From Sediminibacillus dalangtanensis (GTDB lineage Bacteria > Bacillota > Bacilli > Bacillales > Amphibacillaceae), in NCBI RefSeq assembly GCF_017792025.1, contig NZ_CP046956.1, positions 1,116,001 to 1,180,000 of the forward strand: DNA of 64,000 bases, written 5' to 3'. Below are positions 51,195 to 60,709 of the stretch, piece after piece. Positions within the stretch are counted from its first letter, which is position 1, and each line of letters begins with the position of its first letter. A program made the position numbers and the translations under genes. The notes beneath the pieces are model-generated. The model was not told where the DNA came from, did not search any database, and saw only the letters and a program-made list of their open reading frames with translations.

Positions 51195-51202
51195 TCGGTC
51201 TT

Positions 51203-51246
51203 AAAGCTTGTAGAGAAACGGTTTCGTTTTTCTGCAAGCTTTTTTT
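51203..51246 (+). terminator. Terminator of the aldehyde dehydrogenase-sspH unit
   Basis: AAAGCTTGTAGA pairs with TCTGCAAGCTTT (one G-T pair) with inner AAACG/CGTTT pairing, then seven T. Confidence 0.92.
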
Positions 51247-51391
51247 ATACTACCCCTCGAAGAGAAGACTCCGAAAAATTACTAGCTACGAGAATACTCC
51301 CAACACTGCTCCATTATTTCTACCAAAAACGAAACCGATCGATACCAAAAAACGTAAATTGGTTATAACAAAAATAGGGCAGGTGATCCAT

Positions 51392-52084
51392 TTGCAAGGA
51401 TTGCTGGTAGAAGAGGTTTCCGTAGAAATAAACCGGGAACAAATCTTGCAACATATTTCATTCCAATTGAAACCTGGGACCATCACCGCATTAGTGGGTC
51501 ATAATGGAGCGGGAAAGTCGACCATCATGAAAACATTGATTGGACTACAGGAGAGGAAAACGGGGAACATTGTTTTGAATGGCGTCTCCCACGAGGAAGA
51601 TTTTCTTCCCTTTAAACAAATGGTATCCTACATACCCGAAGAGCCGTTTTTGCTTCCGGAACTAACCGCTATGCAGCATTTTCAACTTTATGGCCGAAGT
51701 TATCAAATCGATGAACAGGAGCTAGTGAAGAAGGTTGATTACTTATCCGGAAAGATGGAAATAACCGATAAACTTGATGAGTTTCCCGAATCATTATCAA
51801 AGGGAATGCGGCAAAAAGTACAGACGATATGTGCACTGCTTCCCGAAGTTCCCTTACTGCTTATTGATGAACCATTTATGGGGTTGGACATTTATGCTTC
51901 TGAATTTTTAGCAGAAGCCATGAAAGAGAAAGCTGAACAGGGAACGGCGATTTTATTGACTTCCCACCAATTGGATCGTGTCCAGCAGTTAGCAGATCAT
52001 TTTATCATGCTTCAGCATGGAAAAGTGGCAGACCATGGAGATATAAACAGCTTTCATGTACTGAAACGGAGATCCTCAGAATGA
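51392..52084 (+). CDS. ABC transporter ATP-binding protein (EcsA/YthP-like)
   Basis: 230 residues from the TTG at 51392, chosen because AGGTG lies six bases upstream. Walker A GHNGAGKS (36-43), signature LSKGMRQKV, Walker B LLLIDEPFMGLD and ILLTSHQLDRV. Its layout matches EcsA/YthP-type ATPases. It shares an ATGA overlap with the permease, so both form one transporter of unknown substrate. Confidence 0.88.
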   Translation: MQGLLVEEVSVEINREQILQHISFQLKPGTITALVGHNGAGKSTIMKTLIGLQERKTGNIVLNGVSHEEDFLPFKQMVSYIPEEPFLLPELTAMQHFQLYGRSYQIDEQELVKKVDYLSGKMEITDKLDEFPESLSKGMRQKVQTICALLPEVPLLLIDEPFMGLDIYASEFLAEAMKEKAEQGTAILLTSHQLDRVQQLADHFIMLQHGKVADHGDINSFHVLKRRSSE

Positions 52085-53508
52085 CTGGGTTTGAAAATCC
52101 CTGGAGTGTTTATCGCTATGTAAAAAGACATCGATTCAGAAAAAAATCAAAGCTGTACAAGCTAGCCTTCGGTGTAAGCTTTGATGTGACTATATCAATC
52201 TATTTAGGGGCATTCCTGCTGTTTGGGTTTTTCATTTTATATGAAACGTTGCAAGAATCGGCTGAAAGAATTCTCCAGCTTCAATCGTTTGTTACTGCCA
52301 ATTATCTCAATTTAATGCTAATCATGCTTGTGCGCCCTGTTGTGACGTCCTATACCAGGCCAGGGGTGCTTTTCTCGAGTGCCGAATTGAAATTAAGCAT
52401 GCTGCCATTTTCCAAACAACAGCTTTGGCAATATTGTATAGGAGAGAAAATGCTGAAAACCACGGCTTTTTGGACGGTGCTTGCTAGTCTTATCGCTTTT
52501 ATTACGCCGCTTTCTTTCCGTTTTGTCATGGTGACAGCCGGTTTGATTATTTTAATGGAAGTGTTAGTGGCGGTGCCTCAGTGGCGGTTGTATCAAAAAC
52601 GTTTTTTAATGAAATTGATTGCAAGCGCAGGAATTGTCGTGATAGCAGCAATTGTCAGGATGCTTAATATGTTTGTCGGCGGTTCGGCTTGGTGGATGGC
52701 AGCATTGTTTGTATTGCTTACTGGTACAAACATATTGCTGCTAAAAAGAGCAACCCAATCAGTAAACTGGTCGAAAGTCGTGCAGACGAATGACTTGATT
52801 ATCTGGAATATGTGGTTCATCAACAAAATTTCGCAGATGGAAATAAAGCCTCCACCCAAGCAGGGATGGATTCAGCAATTATTCACAAGTAGAGTGAATC
52901 GTAAAAGATTTGATTACTCCGACCCCGTTAGCATTTATCGCAGACTCTGGAAAACCTATTTATTGGAACAGAAAGAAGCGGTAATCCGTACGATTGGCAG
53001 TGTCTTGATTCTATTGGTGCTTCTAGGTTCCCGCAATGATTGGCTGTTTGGGTTCGGAATAGCGCTGGCGATCTTTTTATTTGTGCAAATGGCTTCCAGT
53101 TTTTTTACTGGTGGTTTCGGCAACAGGCTAGTTTATTGTTTGCCTTGGGAGTTGAAGCAGTGGAAGCGTGGTTTCTTCTTCTGGTTTGCCCGTGCGGGAC
53201 TGATCATTTGCCTGGTGCTTACAATGTGCTTACTTATGTTACAGGAGCAGCTGTGGTGGTTCCCGGTTCAATTATGGTTTTATATAGGTTTAACGAAGCG
53301 ATTTTTTGATTATCAGTTGGAAATCAAGATGTCGGTTTTAGCTAAAACAAAACGTCAAATGCCCGTTGATCAGACTTTAATGGTTTCCTTGTTATTCTGC
53401 CTGGCTGCCAATAGTATTGCTTATCCATTTGTATCAGTTATCGGTATGGTCATGTTAGGCTGGAAACAGAAGGAGTATGTTTTACTTGCTGGAAAAGGAG
53501 GAAGATAG
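52081..53508 (+). CDS. ABC transporter permease (EcsB/YthQ-like)
   Basis: 475 residues with about eight to ten membrane segments spread over the whole chain and a basic cytoplasmic part in the middle (FTSRVNRKRFDYSDP). SMLPFSKQQLWQYCIGEKML resembles the corresponding part of EcsB/YthQ-type permeases, but similarity is modest. It overlaps the ATPase gene by four bases. Confidence 0.78.
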   Translation: MTGFENPWSVYRYVKRHRFRKKSKLYKLAFGVSFDVTISIYLGAFLLFGFFILYETLQESAERILQLQSFVTANYLNLMLIMLVRPVVTSYTRPGVLFSSAELKLSMLPFSKQQLWQYCIGEKMLKTTAFWTVLASLIAFITPLSFRFVMVTAGLIILMEVLVAVPQWRLYQKRFLMKLIASAGIVVIAAIVRMLNMFVGGSAWWMAALFVLLTGTNILLLKRATQSVNWSKVVQTNDLIIWNMWFINKISQMEIKPPPKQGWIQQLFTSRVNRKRFDYSDPVSIYRRLWKTYLLEQKEAVIRTIGSVLILLVLLGSRNDWLFGFGIALAIFLFVQMASSFFTGGFGNRLVYCLPWELKQWKRGFFFWFARAGLIICLVLTMCLLMLQEQLWWFPVQLWFYIGLTKRFFDYQLEIKMSVLAKTKRQMPVDQTLMVSLLFCLAANSIAYPFVSVIGMVMLGWKQKEYVLLAGKGGR

Positions 53509-53784
53509 TCTAGGCGTGTTAAAAAGCGTTTCGTCAGATTCCTATTGAAAAAAGCATCTGTATGCATGGAAATAAAAGTGAAAAAGCGCCATCCCCTTGT
53601 TCGACCAGGGGAGGTAAGCGAAATGCTTAGAAAGACATACAGCAGTGGAGGAACGGGGAGATAGAATAGGCAGCATAAGGCGGAGTTACATAAAAAGCGG
53701 CTCGACGCTCAGACCGCCAAGCCGCTTTTGTTAACAATTATCAAAAAATTTATTGTGTGGACAGTTACTAAATAAACGCTGCTG
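53509..53784. other. Gap with hairpins, no gene
   Basis: Contains ATCCCCTTG...CAGGGGAGG and the bidirectional hairpin at 53692-53730. A 13-codon frame at 53622 after GGGGAGGT is too short to support. Confidence 0.5.
53692..53730. terminator. Bidirectional terminator of the ABC operon and the POT gene
   Basis: AAAAAGCGGCT pairs with AGCCGCTTTT. A and T runs flank both sides. Confidence 0.85.
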
Positions 53785-55275
53785 TTACTTGACACCTTGC
53801 ATTTTCTTTTGAATGACAGGGGAAAGCAGGAACAGCAACAAGCTTAGTACCAATGCGGATCCACCGATAATACCAAAGTAAAGTGTTTCGGTTTCGTCGG
53901 TGTAGAATTTAACAATTTGTGCGTTGATCGCCTGGGCTGCTGCATTGGACAGGAACCACAGACTCATCGTTTGAGCTGAGAATGCCGCAGGCGCCAATTT
54001 CGTGGTGGCTGACAATCCGACTGGAGATAAGCACAATTCACCAAGCACCACGATAAAGTAACTTAGTACCAGCCATAACGGATTGACTAATGCATCTCCG
54101 CTCATTGCTCCGGGTACCAGGATAACGATGAACGACAAACCGGCAAACAACAGACCTAAAGAGAATTTCTTTGGTACGGACGGCTGGCGATCACCGAGCT
54201 TGACCCATAACCAGGCAAATAAAGGTGCCAGGAAGATAATGAACAACGGATTCAGTGACTGGAACCAAGCCGGAGAAATATCAAAACCTGCGAATTGTAA
54301 TTGCGTACGCTGATCGGCATAGTTAGCCAGGATTGTCGATCCTTGTTCTTGAATAGCCCAAAACATTACCGAAGCGATGAAGAGGGGAATATATGCGATA
54401 ATCCTTGACCGTTCAACAGTTGTTGTCTTCGGACTACGGTACATGACCACAAAATAAGTAGTAGGAATCAAAATACCAAGCACGCCGATCAATCCGATAA
54501 ACGTGTCAAAAGTAAGCAGTCCCATTGGAATAGTAAAAGCGATAAGCACAATGACCACTATAGCAGCCAGTACCAACCATTTAGTGAATTTTTTCTTTTC
54601 CTCTGCTGACAGAGGATTACCAACATAGTTTCCGGCAAGACCTAGGTTCTTCTTTCTCGTAAAGATATAAACCATTAATCCACAAAACATTCCGACTGCA
54701 GCTACACCGAAACCTAGATGGAAGTTAACTTCTGTTCCTAATGTTCCGACAATCCATGGAGCAAGAAAACCACCTAGGTTAATGCCCATGTAAAAAATAC
54801 TAAAGCCGGCATCACGACGCTGGTCTTCCTCACTATAAATCTCACCGACCATGGTAGAAACATTCGGTTTCAATAAACCTGTTCCCAAGACGATCAGCAC
54901 CATTGATACAAAGAACAATGTAATGCTGCCTGGGATTGCCAAGGCAATATGCCCGAACATAATCAAAATTCCACCATATAAAAGTGCTCTTGAAGTACCG
55001 AGGACTCTATCGGCAAGCCAGCCTCCAATTATCCCCGACATATATACAAGCGATCCATAAATAGACATAATAGCAAGCGCGGTGCTTTCCGGCAGGCCTA
55101 ATCCACCGCTGGATACTTCGTAGTACATGTAAAATACGAGAATCGCTCGCATTCCATAGTAGGAAAAACGTTCCCAAAACTCAGTGAAAAATAGCGTAAA
55201 CAAACCTTTCGGGTGACCAAAAAAGCCTTTCTGAGGTACGCTGTCCACAATTTTCTGTTTTTTCTCGCTAGTCAT
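53785..55275 (-). CDS. dtpT: Proton-dependent di-/tripeptide transporter (POT family)
   Basis: 496 residues from the ATG at 55275 (AAAGGAGG seven bases upstream). The ExxERFxYY proton-coupling motif lies at 32-40 (EFWERFSYY), and the PTR2 signature GTGLLKPNVSTMVGEIYSEE with FSIFYMGINLGGFLAPWI follows. About 14 membrane segments, as in bacterial DtpT. It imports di- and tripeptides into the cytoplasm. Transcribed alone. Confidence 0.93.
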   Translation of the reverse strand: MTSEKKQKIVDSVPQKGFFGHPKGLFTLFFTEFWERFSYYGMRAILVFYMYYEVSSGGLGLPESTALAIMSIYGSLVYMSGIIGGWLADRVLGTSRALLYGGILIMFGHIALAIPGSITLFFVSMVLIVLGTGLLKPNVSTMVGEIYSEEDQRRDAGFSIFYMGINLGGFLAPWIVGTLGTEVNFHLGFGVAAVGMFCGLMVYIFTRKKNLGLAGNYVGNPLSAEEKKKFTKWLVLAAIVVIVLIAFTIPMGLLTFDTFIGLIGVLGILIPTTYFVVMYRSPKTTTVERSRIIAYIPLFIASVMFWAIQEQGSTILANYADQRTQLQFAGFDISPAWFQSLNPLFIIFLAPLFAWLWVKLGDRQPSVPKKFSLGLLFAGLSFIVILVPGAMSGDALVNPLWLVLSYFIVVLGELCLSPVGLSATTKLAPAAFSAQTMSLWFLSNAAAQAINAQIVKFYTDETETLYFGIIGGSALVLSLLLFLLSPVIQKKMQGVK

Positions 55276-55526
55276 AAGCAACCTCCTTTTATTACCTTTA
55301 CCATATTATTTCTATCTAGTTAAAATGTCAAAGTAAAATTCAGGCAATAGCTTGCAAATATTGATAGGGAGGGATTATTTTTAATAGGAAGAAGGTGAAG
55401 TAGAGGTGTTTTTACGGATACCTCCTATTTACTGGGTGGAGAAATAAATACCTATTCATTTTATTTTTTACCAAAGACCTTTTATAATTAATCTAGTACA
55501 TATAATAGAAGAAGAGAGGGACCAAT

Positions 55527-56090
55527 ATGAAATTACTGGAAGAAATTTTAGCGCACAATGAGCAGTTTGTCGAGAGCAAGGACTATGAAAAATATCAAAC
55601 AGACAAGTTCCCAAATAAGCGGGCGGTCATCATCTCCTGCATGGATACCCGTCTCGTCGAATTGCTTCCACAATCGATGAATATCGGAAATGGAGATGCA
55701 AAAGTCATTAAAACTGCTGGAGCAATTGTCGCTGATCCGTTTGGCAGCGTTATGCAGAGCATACTCGTAGCTGTTTATGAACTGAAAGCAGACGAGGTAT
55801 TTGTTGTCGGCCATCATAACTGCGGCATGTCCAGTCTAAACGCTGAATCGATGTTGGACAAAGTGAAAGAACGTGGGGTAAGTGAAGAAACGTTGACGAC
55901 ACTGGAGCATTCCGGTATAGATCTTGATCAGTTTTTACAAGGTTTTGATCGGGTGGAAGACAGTGTCAAGCACAGTGTCAAAACCATCAAGCATCATCCG
56001 ATGCTGCCTTCCGATGTGCCAGTGCACGGATTGGTCATTGCACCTGATACCGGAAAACTAGACGTCGTGGTAGACGGATACAAAAAATAA
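55527..56090 (+). CDS. Beta-class carbonic anhydrase
   Basis: 187 residues. The zinc ligands are Cys38 and Asp40 (CMDTR, Asp-Arg pair 40/42), His96 and Cys99 (GHHNCGM). It interconverts CO2 and bicarbonate. The layout matches the type II YtiB-like beta enzymes of bacilli. AGAGAGGGA precedes the ATG. Confidence 0.92.
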   Translation: MKLLEEILAHNEQFVESKDYEKYQTDKFPNKRAVIISCMDTRLVELLPQSMNIGNGDAKVIKTAGAIVADPFGSVMQSILVAVYELKADEVFVVGHHNCGMSSLNAESMLDKVKERGVSEETLTTLEHSGIDLDQFLQGFDRVEDSVKHSVKTIKHHPMLPSDVPVHGLVIAPDTGKLDVVVDGYKK

Positions 56091-56097
56091 CCGAAAA

Positions 56098-56140
56098 AAG
56101 AGCCATTCTGCTGATGCATTTCAGTGGGATGGCTTTTTTT
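56098..56140 (+). terminator. Terminator of the carbonic anhydrase gene
   Basis: AAGAGCCATTCTGCTGA pairs with TCAGTGGGATGGCTTT, then T run. Confidence 0.9.
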
Positions 56141-56142
56141 AT

Positions 56143-56379
56143 TATATAGGAAATTATAAATTTAACTGTCTGTGGATTATTATTGGCTGAACCAGCCACG
56201 TCCAGCTCCAGCGCCTACCCCCTCGAGGTCTTAAGCCCACCCTCTGTGTGGCAAAAAGCGCCACGCCGAGGCTGTTCTTAAGCTTGTCGGAGGCCCAAAC
56301 GATGTGGGTCATGCAGGCGTTGCCACAGGACGTGGCGGCTTTAGCCTGTACTCCTTTAAACAGGCGCCTGCTCTTTTGT
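56143..56379 (+). repeat. Family 1 dispersed repeat, copy F (full length)
   Basis: Type-1 left end (TATATAGGAAATTATAAATT ... GGCTGAACCAGCCACG), all middle blocks, and AACAGGCGCCTGCTC at the right. Differs from copy B at only a few positions. The open frame that begins at 56248 is repeat sequence. Confidence 0.92.
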
Positions 56380-56647
56380 CCTTTTGACGAAGTTACTGAG
56401 ATAAAAATAACACTTGTTTTTCTGTTTTTCTTTCTATTCTATTTTACCAAAAGACTAAATTCGCCAAGAGAGTCTCCCAAAAAGGAAGGAATTTTTATAA
56501 AATTTGGAAAAAGGGTGGAAATAACTAGACAAGTAATATAGTATAAACGGGAAAGGATATTCTTTTTATTACCATTAAAATAGATAAAAAATACTATTTA
56601 AAATTGATTCTATGAGACTAGAAAAGATAGTAGAGAGGATTTTTTTA
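56380..56647. other. AT-rich leader of the C39 protein gene
   Basis: About 270 bp rich in A and T. ATAGTATAAACGGG near 56540 could hold a -10 box. No gene is seen. Confidence 0.4.
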
Positions 56648-57628
56648 GTGGGGAAAAACGTTAGGAAGTTAATGATTGTAACGGTGGTGGTTATGCTTTT
56701 TATGACTAGTTTCTATTTTTCTAAAAGTAAACACGTCCAGGCGTCAGGAGTTCGGATAAAAGGAATACCGGTTTTCGATCAATACCCCGAACTTCCAACA
56801 GGCTGTGAATCGACAGCACTGGCAATGCTGTTAAATTGGGGTGGAGTCGAAATAAGTAAGTTTGAAGTAGTAGAAAGGCTGCCGAAAGGGAAGAAGGTCA
56901 GAGAAATAGATGGACAAGCTGTGGGAGCAAATCCCCACTTTCAATTTGTTGGCGACCCATATTCGGAGGAAGGCAGCTTTGGAGTCTTTGAGGGACCTAT
57001 CTTACATACGATTGATCAGATTATGCCTGGAAGGGCAGTTGATTTAACCGGAAAAAATTTTCAAGCGATTTTGGATGTCATCCAGTCTGGAAAGCCTGTG
57101 ATGGCATGGACTACGATTAACCAGCAAAAAACCTATCATAGTACTTCATGGGTAGATGAAGAAGGCGAACAAATAGATTGGTATCGTTATGAGCATGCTG
57201 TTGTTATCGTTGGTTTTGATGAAGAACATGTTATCGTCAACGACCCATATACTGGCCAAGAGGAAGTGTACGATCGGGCACTATTCAAGGAAAATTGGCG
57301 ATCAATGGGAAGAAGAGCTGTGACCTTGAAAATGGATGAAAAAGACCTTCAACCGCCAGAAAAAGTGGAAATGAAAAGTTTTACGCAACCGAGAAAAACG
57401 GCCAGCAGAACTAAAAAAGAAACAAATTCAGGCAACGAATCTCCTGCAATACTAATTAAGGGAGAAAAAAGTCAGCGAAAAAATGATTTAAAAGAAAAAA
57501 ACAAGAATCGAAAAGTGAAGAGTAAAACAGTAGAAGAAGATACACATGCTAATCAATCCACCTCGTTATGGAAGCATATAACGAGTACTAGAACGTTAGC
57601 TATCAATGCGTTGAAAATTTTATGGTGA
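56648..57628 (+). CDS. Secreted C39-family cysteine peptidase-like protein
   Basis: 326 residues from the GTG at 56648, preferred because GAGAGGA lies eight bases upstream; an ATG at 56612 has no ribosome site. Residues 8-25 form a signal anchor or signal peptide. The peptidase_C39_2 domain has PTGCEST with nucleophile Cys53, EHAVVIVGF with the catalytic His, and VNDPY. The last 110 residues are very basic and disordered (RTKKETNSG, KEKNKNRKVKSK) with no LPxTG, suggesting electrostatic binding to the cell wall. Substrate unknown. Confidence 0.82.
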   Translation: MGKNVRKLMIVTVVVMLFMTSFYFSKSKHVQASGVRIKGIPVFDQYPELPTGCESTALAMLLNWGGVEISKFEVVERLPKGKKVREIDGQAVGANPHFQFVGDPYSEEGSFGVFEGPILHTIDQIMPGRAVDLTGKNFQAILDVIQSGKPVMAWTTINQQKTYHSTSWVDEEGEQIDWYRYEHAVVIVGFDEEHVIVNDPYTGQEEVYDRALFKENWRSMGRRAVTLKMDEKDLQPPEKVEMKSFTQPRKTASRTKKETNSGNESPAILIKGEKSQRKNDLKEKNKNRKVKSKTVEEDTHANQSTSLWKHITSTRTLAINALKILW

Positions 57629-57637
57629 AGTACAGGA

Positions 57638-57674
57638 AAGCGGTCCCTTTTTATAAGGAGCGGACCGTTTTTTT
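57638..57674 (+). terminator. Terminator of the C39 gene
   Basis: CGGTCC...GGACCG, a 15-base loop, followed by seven T. Confidence 0.85.
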
Positions 57675-57800
57675 ATCAGGAATTCTGGGAGTTTTTTATG
57701 AATTATTATAAGGACAGGCCATTTTCACATGCTTAGTTGCACTTTGTGTAAGTTGATAGAAACTACGAACTAGCTCTCTTATTCTGGTGATAGATAAGTG

Positions 57801-57843
57801 CGAAACCTCGCTGCGGCAGAATACTTAGCTTTCCTTGGGCACG
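57801..57843 (-). repeat. Degenerate family 2 fragment
   Basis: On the minus strand it reads CGTGCCCAAGGAAAGCTAAG then TATTCTGCCGCAGCGAGG, corresponding to CGTGCCCGTGGAACGCGTAG then TATCTTGCCGTAGCGATT at 10198-10237. Confidence 0.6.
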
Positions 57844-58121
57844 AATCCAGCCAGGGTATTACGTGAACAACCTTCTTTGCTTCCTTGGATCAAGGATACC
57901 AGCTACAGAGCTTTACTTATGAGTCCTGTCCTTAAGAACAACTAGACATAGACATCTTATAAACGCTTGCCAGGAAAGGTGTGCTTCTATTCGCTTTTCT
58001 TCTTCTCTTGGATTTTCAGCTTGCTTTCTTAGCTATGTTTTTGACAAGAAGTTTCAGGTAGTATCAAGTGAATCAAGAGAAAAATGTGCCAGTATATTCG
58101 TTTAGAACAGGAAGCTGTTCC

Positions 58122-58240
58122 TGGCGAAATACTCGGAGACTCCCACGGGAGGAAAGGCCTCGGTGAGATCCCGCAGAGCTTTCAAGCTCAAGGAAACTCA
58201 CCAGCCGCCCGCGGAAAGCGTAGGCTATTTCTGCAGCGCA
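58122..58240 (+). repeat. Family 2-like repeat, diverged variant
   Basis: GGCGAAATACTCGGAGACTC, CCACGGGAGGAAAGGCCTCG, GTGAGATCCCGCAGAGC, then CGCCCGCGGAAAGCGTAGGC and TATTTCTGCAGC. The same block order as other family 2 units but a distinct subtype. Confidence 0.75.
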
Positions 58241-58368
58241 CATTTCAGCTCAACGCCTGATGAATGGGAGAAGTCTCTTGGTAGTTACGCTGCAGTTTCT
58301 ATCTTTTTATGTAATAGCAACCGTATTAAAAAATAGCCAGAATAACAGTAATAAAAGGGGGATATTTA

Positions 58369-59757
58369 ATGAAGCTTAAAATCATACATACCAATGATCT
58401 GCACAGTCATTTTGACAACTTTTCCAAAGCCGTGTCACTGATCCGACAGCAGAAGGATGAACATACCTTACTGCTGGACGGCGGCGACTTTGCCGATTTC
58501 AAAAGCATCGAACTACAGGGAACAAAAGGAAAGGCAGCAATCGAGTTGTTGACAGAAGCTGGATACGATGCATTGACCATCGGAAACAATGAAATGTTCA
58601 ATGGTATGGAGACACTGAAACATATGGCAGGAAACAGTCCGATTCCATTTATCAGCAACAATCTTTTGAAAAAAGATCTGTCCCCGATTGAGGGAGTGGT
58701 TAGTAGCACAATCATCGAAAAAAATGGGCTACGCATCTTGGTAACCGGTTCGTCTCCAAATTTGGAGGAATTCAACGACGGGCTCGGTATCCATGTATCC
58801 GACTATAAAACTGCATTGCAAACAGAATTGGAAAGAAGGCAAGGATTGTTTGACCTTTGTGTGGTATTAAGCCATATCGGAACGACCGCAGATCAAAAGC
58901 TTGCAGAAGAAGTCGAAGGAATTGATGTTCTGATATCCGCTCATGACCACCAGCTTTATGCCGAACCGAGGCTTATAAATGGCACGATTTGCAACAGTGC
59001 TGGGTCATTTGGAGAACATGTAGGCGTTCTGGAGTTAATGGTAGAAAACGGGAATGTCTGCTTGACCGACAGTAGCATGCTCTCTACAGATAAGGCTGAA
59101 GCATCAAGTAGCATTACCGATATACTGGCAAACAGTAAAGAAAAAGCAGTTAAAAATTTAAGTCAGCCCCTTTACACATTGAAGCAGCCGCTATGGCATG
59201 ATGTTGTAGAGGAAAACCCGTTGTCGAATTTAATCGCCGACGGGTTGAAAGATTTATTGCAGACCGATATCGGCTTGATCAATAGCGGTATCGCCCTTGC
59301 AGGTATATTTGAGCACGTATCGGAGAAAAAACTGATCGAAACCTGTCCTTCTCCATTAAATCCGACGTCCTTTGAGATAAAGGGAAAAACGTTAAAAGCT
59401 GCGGTGGAGCAGTCACTGGATGCTCAGGTTTGCCTGGCAGATGGCAGAGGTCCGGGGTTCAGAGGTAAATATGCCGGCAGACTGCATATTTCCGGAGCGA
59501 CAGCTGTGCATGACGGCAATCGTCTCATCAAGGTAACCATTGCCGGCCGGGAGATCGAGGATGAAATTTGGTACACAGTGGCCAGCTCGGATTACTTGCA
59601 GCGAGGGTCAGGCTATCCGGTTCTGGCCGATAACCGTAACCCTGTGTTCAAACCGGAGTACATCCGTGACGTCATCCGAGAGTATGCTGCCAAACCCTCC
59701 TTCTTGAAACAAGCGACAATCGGACGCTGGATTAAAGGTGCCGATATCCTTGTTTGA
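58369..59757 (+). CDS. 5'-nucleotidase/UDP-sugar hydrolase family protein (YunD-like)
   Basis: 462 residues. The metallophosphoesterase domain has HTNDLHSHF (7-15), DGGDFAD, GNNEM, SHIG and SAHDHQ, the ligands of a dinuclear metal site. The C-terminal 5'-nucleotidase domain carries NPLSNLIADGL and the substrate-clamp region. There is no signal peptide, so it is cytoplasmic like YunD. GGGGG precedes the ATG at eight bases. It is followed by an overlapping APH-type gene. Confidence 0.9.
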   Translation: MKLKIIHTNDLHSHFDNFSKAVSLIRQQKDEHTLLLDGGDFADFKSIELQGTKGKAAIELLTEAGYDALTIGNNEMFNGMETLKHMAGNSPIPFISNNLLKKDLSPIEGVVSSTIIEKNGLRILVTGSSPNLEEFNDGLGIHVSDYKTALQTELERRQGLFDLCVVLSHIGTTADQKLAEEVEGIDVLISAHDHQLYAEPRLINGTICNSAGSFGEHVGVLELMVENGNVCLTDSSMLSTDKAEASSSITDILANSKEKAVKNLSQPLYTLKQPLWHDVVEENPLSNLIADGLKDLLQTDIGLINSGIALAGIFEHVSEKKLIETCPSPLNPTSFEIKGKTLKAAVEQSLDAQVCLADGRGPGFRGKYAGRLHISGATAVHDGNRLIKVTIAGREIEDEIWYTVASSDYLQRGSGYPVLADNRNPVFKPEYIRDVIREYAAKPSFLKQATIGRWIKGADILV

Positions 59758-60709
59758 AAACAGATGGAACAGGACACTCTTACAGGAGCGCTTTGTCAAA
59801 AATATCAAGCATCACTTTAAACAGGAAGGCGAAGCGTGGCTGGAACGACTGCCGGAAATAAGCCATCAATGTGAGCAAACTTGGCAGGTGGAGATGATGA
59901 AACCATACGAGCTGTCAATCAACTATGTTGCACCTGCAGTTGGGAAAGATGGAAGAAAATTGGTCGTAAAGCTGTCGGTTCCAGGGGAAGAATTTACTTG
60001 TGAGTTGGAAGCGCTTCGGCAATTGGAATCCCCGGCAATGGTCCGATTGATAGCTTTTGACGAGAACCTGGGAGCCCTTCTTTTAGAACGAATGGAACCG
60101 GGTGGAACGCTGGCTGAGGTAGAAGAGGAGGATAAAGCTTGCCGGATTGCGGCGGATGTGTTTGAGCAGCTGACAAGAGAACCACTGGGCGAAACAACGC
60201 TCCCGACCACAGAGGACCGGACGGCGTCCTTGGCAAAAATTGTTTCCTATTATCCAGCTGGATGCGGACCGATCAGCCGATCGACACTGCTGGAGGCACA
60301 GCAGACCTTTAACCGTTTACACAGGACAAGGAAAAAGCAATGGCTGTTACACGGTGACTTCCATCATTATAATATCCTGCAAGACGGAGAAGAGAAATGG
60401 AAAGCGATTGACCCCAAAGGCTTAATCGGAGAACGGGAGTACGACTTGATACAATTTTTACTAAACAAGCTTCCGGAAGAAGATCCTGTTTCTGTCATCG
60501 ACAAACGGATACAGATTTTCTCGGAATTTCTGAAGCTTGATAAGCAGCGCTTTGTATTATGGGGATTCTGCCACAGTGTGTTGGCTACCTGCTGGACGGT
60601 TGAGGGAAACGGCAATTATAACCGTCCGTTTTACCGGGCGATCGCTGCTTTCCAACAGATTCACCAAAAATATTACCATCACGAAGTCCACGAAGCGGAA
60701 ATACGCTAA
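59750..60709 (+). CDS. APH(6)/StrB-like phosphotransferase
   Basis: 319 residues from the TTG at 59750, chosen because AAAGGTG lies nine bases upstream (a GTG at 59738 is the alternative). LVVKLSVPG, LHGDFHHYNIL (catalytic loop) and KAIDPKGLIGEREYDLIQFL (metal-binding Asp) fit the aminoglycoside/hydroxyurea resistance kinase family (APH(6), StrB). Whether it confers streptomycin resistance is unknown. It overlaps the upstream 5'-nucleotidase gene by eight bases and the convergent kinase gene by four. Confidence 0.82.
   Translation: MFENRWNRTLLQERFVKNIKHHFKQEGEAWLERLPEISHQCEQTWQVEMMKPYELSINYVAPAVGKDGRKLVVKLSVPGEEFTCELEALRQLESPAMVRLIAFDENLGALLLERMEPGGTLAEVEEEDKACRIAADVFEQLTREPLGETTLPTTEDRTASLAKIVSYYPAGCGPISRSTLLEAQQTFNRLHRTRKKQWLLHGDFHHYNILQDGEEKWKAIDPKGLIGEREYDLIQFLLNKLPEEDPVSVIDKRIQIFSEFLKLDKQRFVLWGFCHSVLATCWTVEGNGNYNRPFYRAIAAFQQIHQKYYHHEVHEAEIR

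Larger units (their letters stand above)
57675..58368. other. Gene-free region with decayed repeats
   Basis: No gene or RNA. A degenerate family 2 fragment in minus orientation lies at 57801-57843 and a diverged family 2 unit at 58122-58240; the rest (57844-58121, 58241-58368) shows nothing I can name. Confidence 0.55.
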
